From Schaalia canis (GTDB lineage: Bacteria > Actinomycetota > Actinomycetes > Actinomycetales > Actinomycetaceae): DNA of 64,000 nt. A program made the position numbers and the translations under genes. Every line of letters begins with the position of its first letter. The stretch's first letter is position 1. The stretch is taken from the NCBI RefSeq assembly GCF_003858455.1, contig NZ_RQZF01000009.1:1-64000 (forward strand), in the 5' to 3' direction. Below the pieces are notes generated by a model. That model did not search any database. It saw only the letters and a program-made list of their open reading frames with translations, and was not told the origin of the DNA. Below are positions 1-9,661 of the stretch, one piece after another.

Positions 1-538
1 CGGCATACAACTCCGAATGCTCAAACACCCACCGCGGACGAGACGACCCCTCATTAATCACCGACACAGAATAATGCTCACGCACACCCCCCTCCACAAA
101 ACGATCATACGCAAACTGACACCCACCCAACTGACCCCGACCAAACTCACCCGTACGAACCGACCGAGCCAAATTCACCATGACACTCTCCGCCAACAGA
201 TTCGCCTCGGCCCAAAACACAGTAGAACCGCCTGTTCCACCACCAAAGCGGTTCCCAAAGACCGCCACTCACTCAGGATTAGCCGTCGGTACAATCAACT
301 CCACACGATAATCATCCCCACACAAAGGCTCCAACGATGCCAGCCCTTCTTCCACAGACAAGTCTTCATGACGCCACGACGCCGAATAGTTACTCAAACC
401 ATTCGCCCACTCAGCACTCCCCCGCACCGCAACCTCACCATCAGCACGAAGAAAAGCAATCCTGTTTGTGACCGGCACAAATCGCTCCCCAAACAAGGTA
501 AAACGCTCATCTAAAACCGTCAGGAAAGGCATACCCAT
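1..538 (-). pseudogene. RHS-associated immunity-like protein, copy 1 (internal stop, runs off window)
   Basis: This is a paralogue of the gene at 578-1347, and the two share motifs such as ERFVP, SWRHEDLSVEEGLASLEPL and GDDYRVELIVPT. The start is the ATG at 538, preceded by a strong GGAGGAGG. An in-frame TGA lies at 271-269, exactly where the paralogue has TGG (Trp, in NPEWAA). Reading on in the same frame there is no other stop down to the window edge, and the continuation (VAVFGNRFGGG, then ARSVRTGEFGRGQLGGCQFAY) again matches the paralogue. The gene is therefore a full-length homologue broken by one nonsense change, or a sequencing error. The position right behind an RHS toxin gene suggests an immunity protein; that role is inferred. 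The family resembles uncharacterised actinobacterial proteins found next to RHS genes, and I cannot name a Pfam family with certainty. The 3' end lies outside the window. Confidence 0.7.
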
Positions 539-577
539 TATCCTCCTCCACGGGTTCGTCACCTGCGCACGCAAGTC

Positions 578-1347
578 TTAAATCATGGAGTCCGGCTTCA
601 CATCCGTAAAACCCCGGCGGTACTGCTCCTCATGGAAACTCCGCCGAATAGGACGCCGCGACTCCCACCCCTTCGCCTGCTCTATCATTCGGTAACACTC
701 GTCGGCATAAAAATCCTCATCAAAAGGACGCAACCCCAACGCCGCACAATACTCAACCAACATTGCCGGAGTAAAACGATCCACCACCCGACCGCCCCAC
801 GATCCTCAAAATCGGCAAACGCCATAGAATGAAGGAAACGCCACCGTGGACGAGATGAACCCTCATTAATCACCGACACAGAATAATGCTCACGCACACC
901 CCCATCCACAAAACGGTTATACGCAAACTGACACCCACCCAACTGACCCCGACCAAACTCACCCGTACGAACCGACCGAGCCAAACTCACCATAACCGTG
1001 TCGGCAGACAAATTGCTTTCTGCCCAATACGGTGATGTTCCACTACCACCAGCGAAGCTGTTACTAAATACGGCAGCCCATTCGGGATTACGTGTTGGCA
1101 CAATCAACTCCACACGATAATCATCTCCACACAAAGGCTCCAAGGACGCCAAACCCTCCTCCACAGACAAGTCTTCATGACGCCACGACGCCAAATAATT
1201 ATTCAAACTATTCGCCCATTCCGTGTTGCCAACTATCAAAGTCTGAGGATCAGCCCGTACAAATGTAAACATGTTCGTTGTTGGGACAAATCGCTCCCCA
1301 AACAATGTAAAGCGCTCATCTAAAGATGTCAGGAAAGGCGTAGCCAT
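578..1347 (-). pseudogene. RHS-associated immunity-like protein, copy 2 (frameshifted)
   Basis: The start is the ATG at 1347, with GGAGGA just upstream; both lie inside the last codons of the RHS gene, giving a 32-base overlap and likely translational coupling. The frame codes for about 185 residues (MATPFLTSLDERF to ADFEDRGA) and then passes into unrelated sequence. The expected C-terminus (VDRFTPAMLVEYCAALGLRP onward, ending at the TAA at 578-580) continues in another frame. Adding one base to the C4 run at 795-798 (G4 on the coding strand) would restore a protein of about 256 residues reading RGGRVVDRF across the joint. An immunity role against the upstream RHS C-terminal toxin is inferred from position, overlap and tandem duplication. 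The frameshift may be real decay, phase variation in a short homopolymer, or a sequencing error. Confidence 0.7.
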
Positions 1348-4300
1348 TATCTTCCTCCAAAATATATACCCGCCCCGAGGGGTCGTTGGCTCTGATACGT
1401 TCGGCATGACCAGGACCTCGAGTAGAGGCAGGCCCTTCATACTCAAAATAGTAACGTTCGCCTCTATGAGTGAACTGAAGGTCAGGGCGATTCACTCCAA
1501 CACGATGTCCATCAATATTGACTTGCTGTTGATTAAGACGAATTTCTTGCGGCGTTACTCGGTGTTCTAACAGGAGGCGAATATGTTCGTGTACGGCATC
1601 GTTTTGCCTGCTGTTCCGGCCGATCACACGCCTCGTGTCACTCGTCGTCCCTCCGTGCTCAACAGTATCCAGAGCGCCCCGCTTGTCCCAGTCAAGCCAT
1701 TCCGGCGGTTCTGGGTTCACGTTGATGTCGTTAGTTCGACGCGGCACCGATGGGATGTCTGTGTATTCCAGGGTAGGGCGCAACTGAGGCACAGATACAT
1801 CAACATGTTTAAGGTTAGGAACATGGCCGATGCCACCGGTCACTGCGTTCTCTAGCGTTGCCCGCGAGACACTCCGAGCAAAGGTAGACAAGCTATGCGG
1901 CCCAGGGGTTTGGGAGTAATCCACAACCCCATCAATGAAGCCTCCAGAAGCGGTATCGACGGCAAAAGTACCAAAGCGTGATAAACCTTGACGGGCAATG
2001 ACGCTGCTTGCTCCAGCTCCAAGCCCTCCGCTTACTCCGCCAATAAGCATATCGAGTCCGACAGTTGCAGGATCCACACTGCCGTTGAAATACTTCTGGG
2101 TACCAATCGACACCCCGCCACTGATAAGAGCGCCGGAGGCCGCCATCAATGCGATGCCCGCTGGACCGCCAACTCCGGTAAACATCAGTGCGACACCAGC
2201 AACAATGCCCACCCCACCCAGGACATACTCCCAGTTATCGCTCAACCACTCGCCCGCAACCCCAACAACCCCTCCAGGATGAGCAAAGGAGTTGTACAGA
2301 GCCAACTGAGAATCTGTTACCGGGGAAAGCCCCAGGGGGTCTTGAACATTGAGGGGATTGTTCGCCGCGTAGTTGTACGGGTGGTGCTCCCATACACTGC
2401 CCGCTGGAGCCACCATTGGATCGCGAGATACGAACTGCGTAGTGCTTGGATCATAGAGTCGCGCACCCATCCATTCCAACCCAGCAATACTCACACCTCC
2501 TGAAGGCATCACCTGCCACGCTGAGGCGTCAACACTATTGGCACCAGCACGCCACGGGTTACTTTGTTGAGATGCCCTTCCTGGACGCCACTGTGAGCCA
2601 GGCACCTGCCCCTCGGCGACACTCCCCCCTCCAGGAAGAGCAAAGATTGATACTCCATCGGCTCCTGTTAAGCACGGCAACCCTGCTGCACTATCCCACC
2701 ACAGTTGAGATTCATTGATTGATTGGAGTTCACCCAAGGCATTCACATGCGTGTCAATCGTGCGGGAGGTACCACTGTCCTCTACAAGGGTCACGGCTGA
2801 CAACCAGCCTCGTTCATCCCAGGAGTAGCGCTTCTCCACGCCATGCTGACTGCGTTCGCTCACGCGCCTACCAACACCGTCATAGGAAAAGACCCTATAG
2901 TCGCCGTTACTGTAACGGATACGAGTCAACTGACTTGCGGCGTCATACACAAACTCTGATGACCGTCCACCATCACAATGGCGCACAAGGCGTCCTACCT
3001 CGTCATAATCCCACCGTTGACTAGACTCGGCACTGCGCGCAGACACAAGCTGATGCGCATCGTCATACTCATAGGTAAACACCTGCCCGTCACTCTCGTG
3101 ACGGATGATTCGCCCCCAGGTGTCGCGCTCAACCTCGGTAAGGCTCACCTGAAGCGCGGGAACTCCCTGCCCCTTATCGTGGCTGACAACGCTGTGTCGA
3201 GAAACGTAGCCCTGATCGTACTCCCAGCGTTGTGTGGTTCCGTTTACCGTGGAGGAAACAAGACGACCGTCAGAATCGTACTCGCACAGAAACCGGCCAA
3301 TAACGGGATGGTCAATAGACTGAAGGTAACCGCGCTCATCGTAGCGGTAAGACATCCTCGTACCATCGGGGCTGACATATGCACTACGCCGACCGAGCTG
3401 GTCATACTCCCAATGAGACTCCTCAACGCTCCGCGCAATCCCTTCCCTGTGACCCCAATCGCTTCGCTTCCGAATAAGCCTCCCCATCCGGTCATACACC
3501 AAGCTGTGTTGCATCGCCGGTGCGTGCGGGTCAGAATGGTCAGTCACCCGAAGTGTACGATTAACCAGATCACGCTCGACTCGACTGAGCAAACGTCCAT
3601 CAGCGTAAACAGCCTCCCGAGCACCGTTCGCATCATAAGTGAAGGATAAAGTAACTCCTTCGGGGTTTGTCTGGGAAAGTACCCGCCCTGCCGCATCATA
3701 AGTAGCAGTAGTGCTGCGGCCAAGAGGATCAGTAACACTCGTGACACGCCCCAGATCATTGTAGGTTCGCACAGTTCGACCGCCGCGAGGATCAATAATT
3801 GCCACGACTCGCCCCTGAGCGTCATACTCGTAACGAGTCACCCCACCCACACCATTGATGGCCTTGACCATCTGACCAGCCGCGTCATAGGAAAAACGAC
3901 GAATCCCCGTCAAAGAATCCCGCTGATAGACCACGCGCCCACACACGTCGTAACGGAATACGCTCCTGCCTTGCCCCGGTACCCACGCTTCTAGAAGTCG
4001 CCCACATACGTCATAGATGAACTCTGAGCGCTCGCCCAGGGGAGAGATTCGTGCCACCACGCGAGAATCAGCATCGTACTCAAAGCTAGACCGCGCACCT
4101 CCAGGACCCTCCACGCTGAGTACGCGGCCACACGCATCATAGGTATATCCTGTGCTCCTCCCATCAGGTGCAACATGCTCAATGACGCGCCCCGCGCGAT
4201 CTCTCCGAAAGACCGCCAGCCCGCCCTCAGCGTCAAGCACCTCAACCGGTCGACCCGCAGCATCATAGGTAATGACACTGTCCACGCCATACATATCAGA

Positions 4301-6958
4301 TGTCTGAGTCGGCCGACCATAGGCATCAAAACTAATCCCATAATCAGAATGCCCATCGCCACTGACTGTCGCAATCGAATCCCCATTTGCCGCTGGCTTC
4401 ATCTGGTGAGTTCGGCCAGTGGGGTCAACCATGCCAATCACACGGCCAACAGCGTCGTAGTCCTTCTTCCACCGAGAACCCTCAGGTGAGACAACTTCCC
4501 GCATACGCGACAGGGCATCAAAAGAAAAAACAAACTCCGCCCCATCAGGCAACGTCAAGCGTTCAACATTTCCGGCATCATCAACACCACGCTCCACAAC
4601 GCGGCCCAGCGGATCACAAGTACGAACACACTCGCCATGCGCCCCATATTCCATAGTTGTGACCGCGCCCGCCGGGTCGACCACTGCCAATAGACGCCCC
4701 TCTTGCGAACGCTTAAAACGCCAGACAGCACCGTCAGGTTCCTCCCGCTCAATGACGTGTCCATGATAGTCGTAGGTCAGACGGGTAACAGCCCCACCCG
4801 GACTCACCGCCTCAATAACACGCCCAGAGGCATCACGAATAATCCTAGCAACCGCACCATCAGGATTACTCGTCGCAATCAGGTCACCATACTCGTCATA
4901 CTCGAAACCAACAAATACACCCTCTGGATCCGTGACCCGCTTGAGCAGACCTCCCATCCATTCCAGAGAAGTCACCGCCCCCAACGGATCAATAATCTGA
5001 CACGGCTGGCGATCTCCATCCGACGCATAAACGTACCGAAGAACGCTTCCCTCTTCCGTCATCATCGTGGTCAGACGATCATGCGCATCCCACTCCAAGG
5101 AAACTCGACCGCCCGAAGGCAATACCGATTGAGTGCGTCGCCCTCGCTGATCGTAGATATGAACAGTCTCCTGACCAGCACGATCCCGACTCAACACAAC
5201 ATTGCCGTACTGGTCGTAAGACATGGACTGGCGGTTCCCATCCGCATCCACTACACCCAAGAGCCTGCCTCGATTGTCAGACACCCACACGTTTGCGCGT
5301 GAATCATCCCGATCGGTTACTGCAGTCACCCCACCTGGCAGATAGCGGAACACAACCTCACGTCCAAAACGAGTCCGCTGGCACCGTACTCGCCCGCACT
5401 CGTCATACTCGTTCTCCACCTCGCGCACCCCATCAGCAGAGGTAACAGCACGCAAAAGGGAGTTGTCGTCCCACTCGTATTGACGAAGCACTCCCTCCTT
5501 CGTTCTCACCTCACACAGACGCCCCAAATCGTCATAGAGGTAGTCACAATGCTTTCCGTCACTGGTCAAAGCACGCGCAACATGCCCGTCAACGTATTCA
5601 AAACTAATGCCGCGTCCACGTTGGTGACGAAGACCGATAACCTCCCCATCGACACTGCGTTCAACACGTATCCCAACGGAATCACTCATTTCACCAAGCC
5701 ACACACCAGAACAAGAAAACAGCCACCGGCTACCGGAGTTGTCACTAACCACCCAGCAGGCTTCTTCCCTCGTCATCAGCGGTGCGAAAAAAGGATCGCT
5801 CCCAGATTCATCTAGAGTCAACCAATAATGTTGCCCACTAGCGCGCGTTTCCTTTCCTTCAGGAGCAGGAAAGGAAACATACCGTCCGTCAGCCATCACC
5901 CACGTCCACACATCATCTGTCTGGATAAGACGCTGGTCCAAAACCGACATCCACCCCTGACCAAAAACACCCGAATGAGATGCCAAAGAGTTATACATTC
6001 GTGTTAGACGCAACGAGGCTGAACCACCTGAGAAGGCAAAATCAACCTCAGGCTCAATAAAGTTACCGGTCGCCACATTCACCGGATCAAGAGCGTAGCC
6101 CGTTCCGGGACGAAACCCCGACAACACTGGCGAGGTAATATCCAGATCCTCACGATGTACAGTGACACCGGCTACACGCAACGCCTCAATGAGTGCAGCA
6201 TCAGGCAAGGACGTAGAGACATCCCCCACCGCCCCCGCAGCTTCAAACGCCTGCGCAACAGTTTCCAACCACGTTACCTCAAGCCCATTAAGGTCATGCC
6301 AATGTGGGAGCGTTGTCGGAATGGTTCCAAAGTCAAGGTTGCCGTATTGGCATTGATTCGGAAAGTCCGCGATATCTGCCAGCAATCGTTCAATTGAAGG
6401 AAGTCCCCCGCGCGCACCTATAAGCATTTGCGCTGCAGAACGAAGATTCTCTGGGTACGCTGCCGAAATGCCTCCACTCATCCCTAAGCGACGATCATGC
6501 TCCCTACGTCGAACACTAGGGGAAGGAACTGCACACGAGGGTAGAACATCCGGGGCGAAGGGAGGAATACCAGCCTCTCCGAAGAAATCATCGTAGAGAA
6601 GTTCCCACCAGTCATCATGTTCAGCCATGTACTGTCGAACCTGCGCCCTGCGACGGTTCTCTTTTGCGGCCTCTGCCGCGATCCAGTCCACGTACTCGGC
6701 AGCACAATGTAGCGCATCCACAATCTCCTCAGCATCGAGACGTGCCACCCGCATGTTGTCGGTGAAAACCCGAGAAAAATACCCCGCAAACCCCTCCTCA
6801 GCTCGACGCTGAGCGTTTCCTAGCTGCTGCTCAAAGGTTCCCACCGCCGTAGCCATGGCACGCAACGACACCGCAAGTCGATCAGCAAAATGAAAACTGA
6901 AACGAAGAGGAGCCTCATACTCACCAAAAACTGACACGCCAACCCCCACAGCCCGCAC
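1316..6958 (-). CDS. RHS/YD-repeat polymorphic toxin
   Basis: This 1,880-residue protein starts at GTG 6958 with AGGG seven bases upstream. Residues 1-120 are predicted helical and rich in Ala and Glu, resembling WXG100/LXG-like N-termini of contact-dependent toxins. A DUF6531-type entry motif (DPVNVATGNF) lies near residue 291. Dozens of YD repeats (YDAAGRV, YDERGY types) follow to about 1500. The RHS core end motif (SRDP ... YNYAANNPLNVQDPLGL) lies at about 1509-1543. A Gly/Ala-rich hydrophobic stretch spans about 1576-1615, and the last 130 residues are a variable C-terminal domain. That domain has NRPDLQF, YYFEYEGP and HAERIRANDP, which fits a PD-(D/E)xK-like nuclease, though this is tentative. 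Family knowledge: the RHS shell encapsulates a C-terminal toxin. The stop lies inside the immunity-like gene that follows. There is no signal peptide, so an ESX/T7-like export route is an inference. Confidence 0.9.
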   Translation of the reverse strand: MRAVGVGVSVFGEYEAPLRFSFHFADRLAVSLRAMATAVGTFEQQLGNAQRRAEEGFAGYFSRVFTDNMRVARLDAEEIVDALHCAAEYVDWIAAEAAKENRRRAQVRQYMAEHDDWWELLYDDFFGEAGIPPFAPDVLPSCAVPSPSVRRREHDRRLGMSGGISAAYPENLRSAAQMLIGARGGLPSIERLLADIADFPNQCQYGNLDFGTIPTTLPHWHDLNGLEVTWLETVAQAFEAAGAVGDVSTSLPDAALIEALRVAGVTVHREDLDITSPVLSGFRPGTGYALDPVNVATGNFIEPEVDFAFSGGSASLRLTRMYNSLASHSGVFGQGWMSVLDQRLIQTDDVWTWVMADGRYVSFPAPEGKETRASGQHYWLTLDESGSDPFFAPLMTREEACWVVSDNSGSRWLFSCSGVWLGEMSDSVGIRVERSVDGEVIGLRHQRGRGISFEYVDGHVARALTSDGKHCDYLYDDLGRLCEVRTKEGVLRQYEWDDNSLLRAVTSADGVREVENEYDECGRVRCQRTRFGREVVFRYLPGGVTAVTDRDDSRANVWVSDNRGRLLGVVDADGNRQSMSYDQYGNVVLSRDRAGQETVHIYDQRGRRTQSVLPSGGRVSLEWDAHDRLTTMMTEEGSVLRYVYASDGDRQPCQIIDPLGAVTSLEWMGGLLKRVTDPEGVFVGFEYDEYGDLIATSNPDGAVARIIRDASGRVIEAVSPGGAVTRLTYDYHGHVIEREEPDGAVWRFKRSQEGRLLAVVDPAGAVTTMEYGAHGECVRTCDPLGRVVERGVDDAGNVERLTLPDGAEFVFSFDALSRMREVVSPEGSRWKKDYDAVGRVIGMVDPTGRTHQMKPAANGDSIATVSGDGHSDYGISFDAYGRPTQTSDMYGVDSVITYDAAGRPVEVLDAEGGLAVFRRDRAGRVIEHVAPDGRSTGYTYDACGRVLSVEGPGGARSSFEYDADSRVVARISPLGERSEFIYDVCGRLLEAWVPGQGRSVFRYDVCGRVVYQRDSLTGIRRFSYDAAGQMVKAINGVGGVTRYEYDAQGRVVAIIDPRGGRTVRTYNDLGRVTSVTDPLGRSTTATYDAAGRVLSQTNPEGVTLSFTYDANGAREAVYADGRLLSRVERDLVNRTLRVTDHSDPHAPAMQHSLVYDRMGRLIRKRSDWGHREGIARSVEESHWEYDQLGRRSAYVSPDGTRMSYRYDERGYLQSIDHPVIGRFLCEYDSDGRLVSSTVNGTTQRWEYDQGYVSRHSVVSHDKGQGVPALQVSLTEVERDTWGRIIRHESDGQVFTYEYDDAHQLVSARSAESSQRWDYDEVGRLVRHCDGGRSSEFVYDAASQLTRIRYSNGDYRVFSYDGVGRRVSERSQHGVEKRYSWDERGWLSAVTLVEDSGTSRTIDTHVNALGELQSINESQLWWDSAAGLPCLTGADGVSIFALPGGGSVAEGQVPGSQWRPGRASQQSNPWRAGANSVDASAWQVMPSGGVSIAGLEWMGARLYDPSTTQFVSRDPMVAPAGSVWEHHPYNYAANNPLNVQDPLGLSPVTDSQLALYNSFAHPGGVVGVAGEWLSDNWEYVLGGVGIVAGVALMFTGVGGPAGIALMAASGALISGGVSIGTQKYFNGSVDPATVGLDMLIGGVSGGLGAGASSVIARQGLSRFGTFAVDTASGGFIDGVVDYSQTPGPHSLSTFARSVSRATLENAVTGGIGHVPNLKHVDVSVPQLRPTLEYTDIPSVPRRTNDINVNPEPPEWLDWDKRGALDTVEHGGTTSDTRRVIGRNSRQNDAVHEHIRLLLEHRVTPQEIRLNQQQVNIDGHRVGVNRPDLQFTHRGERYYFEYEGPASTRGPGHAERIRANDPSGRVYILEEDNGYAFPDIFR

Positions 6959-7160
6959 AGAAAACCCTGATTAAACAATCATCAATTTAGCAGAGAAGCA
7001 CTACTCCACGCGGGCTAACTCCCCCTCTACTCACAAATTCGTCGTGAGGTTACGTGCGTGCTCGGGACAGGACGAAGCACTCCTTTTTATCCCAAGTACG
7101 CCCCTAGCAAATGGTCGCACCTGTACAACCGCACGTTGACAGCATTATAGAAATCCGTAT

Positions 7161-8414
7161 TCAGCTCAGGCCATAGGCCTTGTGAATCAGCCAGATGGGG
7201 TGGACAACATTGGCGCCAGTCGCGGTACGCAACTGCCAACGGCAGGTCTCCGTATCGCAGGCCGCCAGCTCAGCATTGACCTGCTTAATGAAGTCAAAGA
7301 CGGGCTGGCCCACAGCCTGGGCAATGTCGTACTTTTCTTTCTTCACACCATAGGTACCGGCCATACCGCAGCAGGGCTGACCAGACTCAACAACCTTCAC
7401 TCCAGGAATCAAACCCATCAGCTCCACTGCAGGCATGCCCATGCCAGCGCTCTTGAGCTGGCAGGGAGCGTGGTAGGGAATGGTCAAATCCATATGCTGG
7501 AAATTCAGGTCCAGCGTGCCCTCGTCGTACAGATCCATAAGAAACTCACAAATATCGCGGGTGCGCACCGACACATCGTTGAGCTCAGGCGTATCCATAC
7601 GCAAGATGTCCTTGGCCTCGTGCTTGAGCATGCCACCACAAGAACCCGACGCAGTCACGATCAAAGCATCACGGTTCGCCGCACGCAGGTCATTGCTCAG
7701 ACGAGAAACATACTTGCGCGCATCGTCGTAGAGGCCATTGGACTGTAGAGCCAACCCACAACAGCCGTGAGGTGGGACAAGCACCTCATAGCCCAAGTGC
7801 TCTAGAACCTGCACCGAGTGGATGGAGGTCTCAACCTCGAAATATTCACCCGCGCAGCCGTGGAAGAAGATCACCTGCTGCCCATTCGTGCCAGCATTAG
7901 GCAGGGGCGTGTGCTTCTTGAACCACGACTCGAAGGTGCGCGTCTGAGCAACCGGCATGGGAGCTGATCGGTGAATACCAATAACAGCCTCGGTAATAAT
8001 GCGGATCGGTTTGACCCCCAGCGCCCAGTTAGCAATCGGCGCCACGGGGGTCATGACCTTGCCCATAAAGGTTGTACGGGCAATGAGTTTATCGCGCAGG
8101 GAAATACCCTTGGCTTCCTTCATGGCGGTGCGGGCATGATGGTTAATCTCCGCTACCTTCACACCCTGCGGGCAGACAAGCGTGCAGGTGCCGCACGAGG
8201 AACAGTAATCAATGGAGGAATCCACGATCTGGCCGTCCTTGCGGTAGCGCTCCCCCTGCGGGCCAACAAACTTGGGGCCGGGGAACAAATCCGTGACGCG
8301 AGCAACCGGGCACTGTGTCTCGCAGATCGTGCACTTCACGCAGGCATCCAAGGTGGAGCGCAGACCAAAGTCTTCTTCGCTCAGGTCAAGGATTGACATG
8401 TGTTCGACGGTCAT
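7161..8414 (-). CDS. glpC: Anaerobic glycerol-3-phosphate dehydrogenase subunit C
   Basis: This 417-residue iron-sulfur protein anchors GlpAB to the membrane and passes electrons from glycerol 3-phosphate oxidation to the quinone pool. Two ferredoxin-type clusters are visible: C25-C28-C31-C35 (CVKCTICETQCP) and C71-C74-C77-C81 (CSSCGTCTLVCP). They are followed by two CCG-type cysteine-rich domains (HGCAGEY ... HGCCGLALQS and HAPCQLKSAG ... GQPCCGMAGTYG), as in heterodisulfide-reductase-like subunits. The start ATG overlaps the glpB stop by four bases, so the three subunits are probably translationally coupled. It is the last gene of the operon. Length and motif order match the family, and I see nothing missing. 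Confidence 0.95.
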   Translation of the reverse strand: MTVEHMSILDLSEEDFGLRSTLDACVKCTICETQCPVARVTDLFPGPKFVGPQGERYRKDGQIVDSSIDYCSSCGTCTLVCPQGVKVAEINHHARTAMKEAKGISLRDKLIARTTFMGKVMTPVAPIANWALGVKPIRIITEAVIGIHRSAPMPVAQTRTFESWFKKHTPLPNAGTNGQQVIFFHGCAGEYFEVETSIHSVQVLEHLGYEVLVPPHGCCGLALQSNGLYDDARKYVSRLSNDLRAANRDALIVTASGSCGGMLKHEAKDILRMDTPELNDVSVRTRDICEFLMDLYDEGTLDLNFQHMDLTIPYHAPCQLKSAGMGMPAVELMGLIPGVKVVESGQPCCGMAGTYGVKKEKYDIAQAVGQPVFDFIKQVNAELAACDTETCRWQLRTATGANVVHPIWLIHKAYGLS

Positions 8415-9661
8415 CGCAATGCCTCCACAATCGAATCAGCAGCTCGCACGGCAGTTGCCAGGGCAATACCTTCGCCAGACTTTTCACGCCAGCGGGTTGC
8501 CCCCGACAAGCAGCCGCCCGCTGCACGCACATTCTCCAACACGACGGCACCGTCCTCGTCAACGGGGCGCATCTGGTCATCAACAGCAATACCCGACAGG
8601 AACAAGGGCTGATCGGCACCCCAAAAGTCAGCGTGAAGCAACTGACCTTCGGTGCCCACCAGGGGCAGGCCAAGAACGGTGTCACGCACCACGCAATAGG
8701 AATCCATCTCCAGCGCCCCAGATTCAAAACCGCCTGCAGCAAGGACAAAATGCGAAGCACGCAAAACCTTGTGGTGACCCGCCGAAGAGACAGTCACGGA
8801 TACGAGTCGGCCGTCCTTTTCTTCGTGGTCGATAACAGCCGCTCCCATGAGGATACGCGCCTTGCCCTTCGCGATCTCGGTCAGCGCTTGATTGAGGCGC
8901 ATGCCCGGAACCGACGGCGGCGGAAGAGGAATCTCAAAGACCTCATGGCCCAGCTTGTCGCGGATATCCTTCCACGCATTGAGGTCATTCAAACCCAACA
9001 CTGCAGGCAAACCAACAACATCGCCCTCCTTGAGGTGGGGCTTGACGGCGGCCACAAGACGATCGCGCGCCTCTTCCGTGTCGAAAGCACGAGCGTGGTT
9101 GACGCCATTAGTGTCGTACTCACCGGGGCGGATCTCCACATCCACGGTGATGGCGCGAGCCTGAAGCGGGCCGCCTTGGATTGTCGTTTGACGAGCAAGA
9201 TTGTTCGCAATGAGCAGAGCAGAAAAGTCCTTCAGGCGCTCAAGACCGACAATCACATAGTGCTTACCGTGGGTGGGTACACCCGCCATCATTGACGGTT
9301 GGGGCAAAGCGGTGGGGCGAAGCGCACCAACAGCGGTCGGCAAGATGACGTTGTGCTCCGGGTCCCCCACTAGGAGATCTTCTCCGAGCAGATCGCGCAA
9401 CCAGCGGGCAGCCTCGCCAATCTCAGCGGGCGTGAAGTGAGTGTACGGGTGGCCGGGGCGCGAACGGATATAGGCGGGAATCTTCTCCAGAGGCGCACCG
9501 ACCTTTTCGGGAGCATAGCCAAGAATATCGATAGTGCCCTGACTGAGCTGTAAACCACCAATACCCTTAGTGACCAGGGTGACTGACGCTCCTTGGTCGG
9601 CCAAACGAATAGCGGCTGCCAAGCCTGCAATACCGGCTCCAATAACGACCGCGTCCCTCAT
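8411..9661 (-). CDS. glpB: Anaerobic glycerol-3-phosphate dehydrogenase subunit B
   Basis: This 416-residue flavoprotein subunit has an N-terminal Rossmann FAD motif (VVIGAGIAGLAAAIRLA) at residues 4-20 and a C-terminal FAD-binding segment (VDEDGAVVLENVRAAGGCL). It belongs to the GlpB family, which bridges GlpA and the iron-sulfur subunit. It overlaps glpA upstream (ATGA, bases 9658-9661) and glpC downstream (8411-8414) by four bases each. The complete glpABC order is the one found in anaerobic and facultative bacteria that use glycerol or phospholipid-derived glycerol 3-phosphate with electron acceptors other than oxygen. Confidence 0.95.
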   Translation of the reverse strand: MRDAVVIGAGIAGLAAAIRLADQGASVTLVTKGIGGLQLSQGTIDILGYAPEKVGAPLEKIPAYIRSRPGHPYTHFTPAEIGEAARWLRDLLGEDLLVGDPEHNVILPTAVGALRPTALPQPSMMAGVPTHGKHYVIVGLERLKDFSALLIANNLARQTTIQGGPLQARAITVDVEIRPGEYDTNGVNHARAFDTEEARDRLVAAVKPHLKEGDVVGLPAVLGLNDLNAWKDIRDKLGHEVFEIPLPPPSVPGMRLNQALTEIAKGKARILMGAAVIDHEEKDGRLVSVTVSSAGHHKVLRASHFVLAAGGFESGALEMDSYCVVRDTVLGLPLVGTEGQLLHADFWGADQPLFLSGIAVDDQMRPVDEDGAVVLENVRAAGGCLSGATRWREKSGEGIALATAVRAADSIVEALR

